61,847 nucleotides of DNA from contig DJMA01000019.1 of NCBI GenBank assembly GCA_002436415.1, forward strand, positions 1 to 61,847. Reading direction: 5' to 3'. The number at the start of each line of letters is the position of its first letter. The first letter of the stretch is position 1. The translations under genes were made by a program, and so were the position numbers. Below, piece after piece: positions 61,536-61,847 of this stretch. The notes below the pieces were generated by a model, which had not been told where the DNA came from, made no database searches, and worked only from the letters and a program-made list of their open reading frames with translations. Source of the stretch: Bdellovibrionaceae bacterium UBA6502 (GTDB taxonomy: Bacteria > Bdellovibrionota > Bdellovibrionia > Bdellovibrionales > UBA840).

Positions 61536-61847
61536 ATGGGTTTAAGAATTTCAACTAACGTTGCGTCGATCAATGGACAAAGAAACTTAATGAGCAGTCA
61601 GTCTAAAATGGGTGAATCAATGGCTCAATTGTCTAGTGGATCAAGAATCAACAAATCTGCCGACGATGCTGCTGGTCTTGCAATTTCAGAGACTATGCGT
61701 GGACAAATCAGAGGTATGAGACAAGCAAACAGAAATGCTAACGACGGTATCAGCTTAGTGCAAACGGCTGAGGGTGGATTGAACGAAATCGGTAATATCA
61801 TCGTTCGTCTTCGTGAGTTAGGAATGCAGGCTGCTTCTGACACTGTT
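61536..61847 (+). CDS. fliC: second flagellin, truncated by the window end
   Basis: First 104 codons of a flagellin, open to the window edge. N-terminus MGLRISTNVASINGQRN, then SSGSRINKSADDAAGLAISETMRG, close to flagellin 1 in this conserved region (about 85 percent identical by eye). The rest lies outside the window. Confidence 0.93.
   Translation, partial: MGLRISTNVASINGQRNLMSSQSKMGESMAQLSSGSRINKSADDAAGLAISETMRGQIRGMRQANRNANDGISLVQTAEGGLNEIGNIIVRLRELGMQAASDTV

Noticed and set aside
1..61847. CRISPR arrays, insertion sequences, prophage genes, integrases
   Set aside because: I found no spaced short repeats, no transposase or recombinase motifs, and no phage structural genes in the window.

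Overview
This is a low-GC chromosomal window with dense, short-spaced genes, frequent TTG and GTG starts, and G-rich Shine-Dalgarno sites (GGAGG or GGGGGA). It carries many secreted or lipid-anchored proteins of unknown function, tandem flagellin genes, NtrYX, CcdA-type thiol export, and cell-surface cytochrome-like proteins. Together these suggest a motile Gram-negative of the Bdellovibrionota / Deltaproteobacteria-like type. That placement is an inference from gene content, not a phylogenetic result. I see no insertion sequence, prophage, rRNA operon or CRISPR array.

Layout. 0.1-2.6 kb: a small secreted protein, then a tRNA(Thr-Tyr-Gly-Thr)-tuf transcription unit. 2.9-5.3 kb: an rRNA/tRNA 2'-O-methyltransferase, a GNAT enzyme and two lipoproteins. 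5.6-9.6 kb: a glucan-to-glucose-6-phosphate unit (GH15 glucoamylase and ROK kinase, with a divergent sodium/sugar symporter). 9.7-12.3 kb: a Leu/Ile/Val-type binding protein paired with a chemoreceptor. 13.4-18.7 kb: the most unusual locus. It is one tight operon of an MNIO/DUF692-like metalloenzyme, a previously unannotated 24-codon cationic peptide, an MFS transporter, an OppA-like solute-binding protein and a histidine kinase. I read it as a candidate modified-peptide (RiPP) production, export and sensing system.

21-23.4 kb: a TetR-controlled periplasmic thiol/peroxide pathway (CcdA plus a thioredoxin-peroxiredoxin fusion), with the same 16-bp operator in front of both the regulator and its target operon. 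23.6-30.4 kb: ProS, then a BlaI repressor with a remarkable M56-SLT-M23 fusion (membrane sensor protease plus two peptidoglycan-hydrolase domains), then a lipoprotein metallohydrolase divergent from a TetR regulator. 31-38.9 kb: a five-gene operon of exported proteins (beta-propeller, LamG plus CxxCH, a lipoprotein, a Tat-exported DUF1501-like protein, and a CxxCH lipoprotein). 39-44.4 kb: ribE-ribB-ribH running into ntrY-ntrX; the NtrX AAA+ domain looks catalytically dead.

44.7-50.3 kb: TrmK-like methyltransferase, LemA and two TPM proteins, and two large secreted proteins, one with a degenerate subtilase fold. 50.7-54.3 kb: a cupin, a 57-aa unannotated ORF, a hairpin- and repeat-rich intergenic element, a YiiX-type cysteine peptidase and a solo PhnD-like binding protein. 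54.3-61.8 kb: an OafA-type acyltransferase interrupted by one in-frame amber codon, ClpB, an alpha/beta hydrolase, and two flagellin genes. Each flagellin gene is preceded by a tiny upstream ORF; the second flagellin runs off the window.
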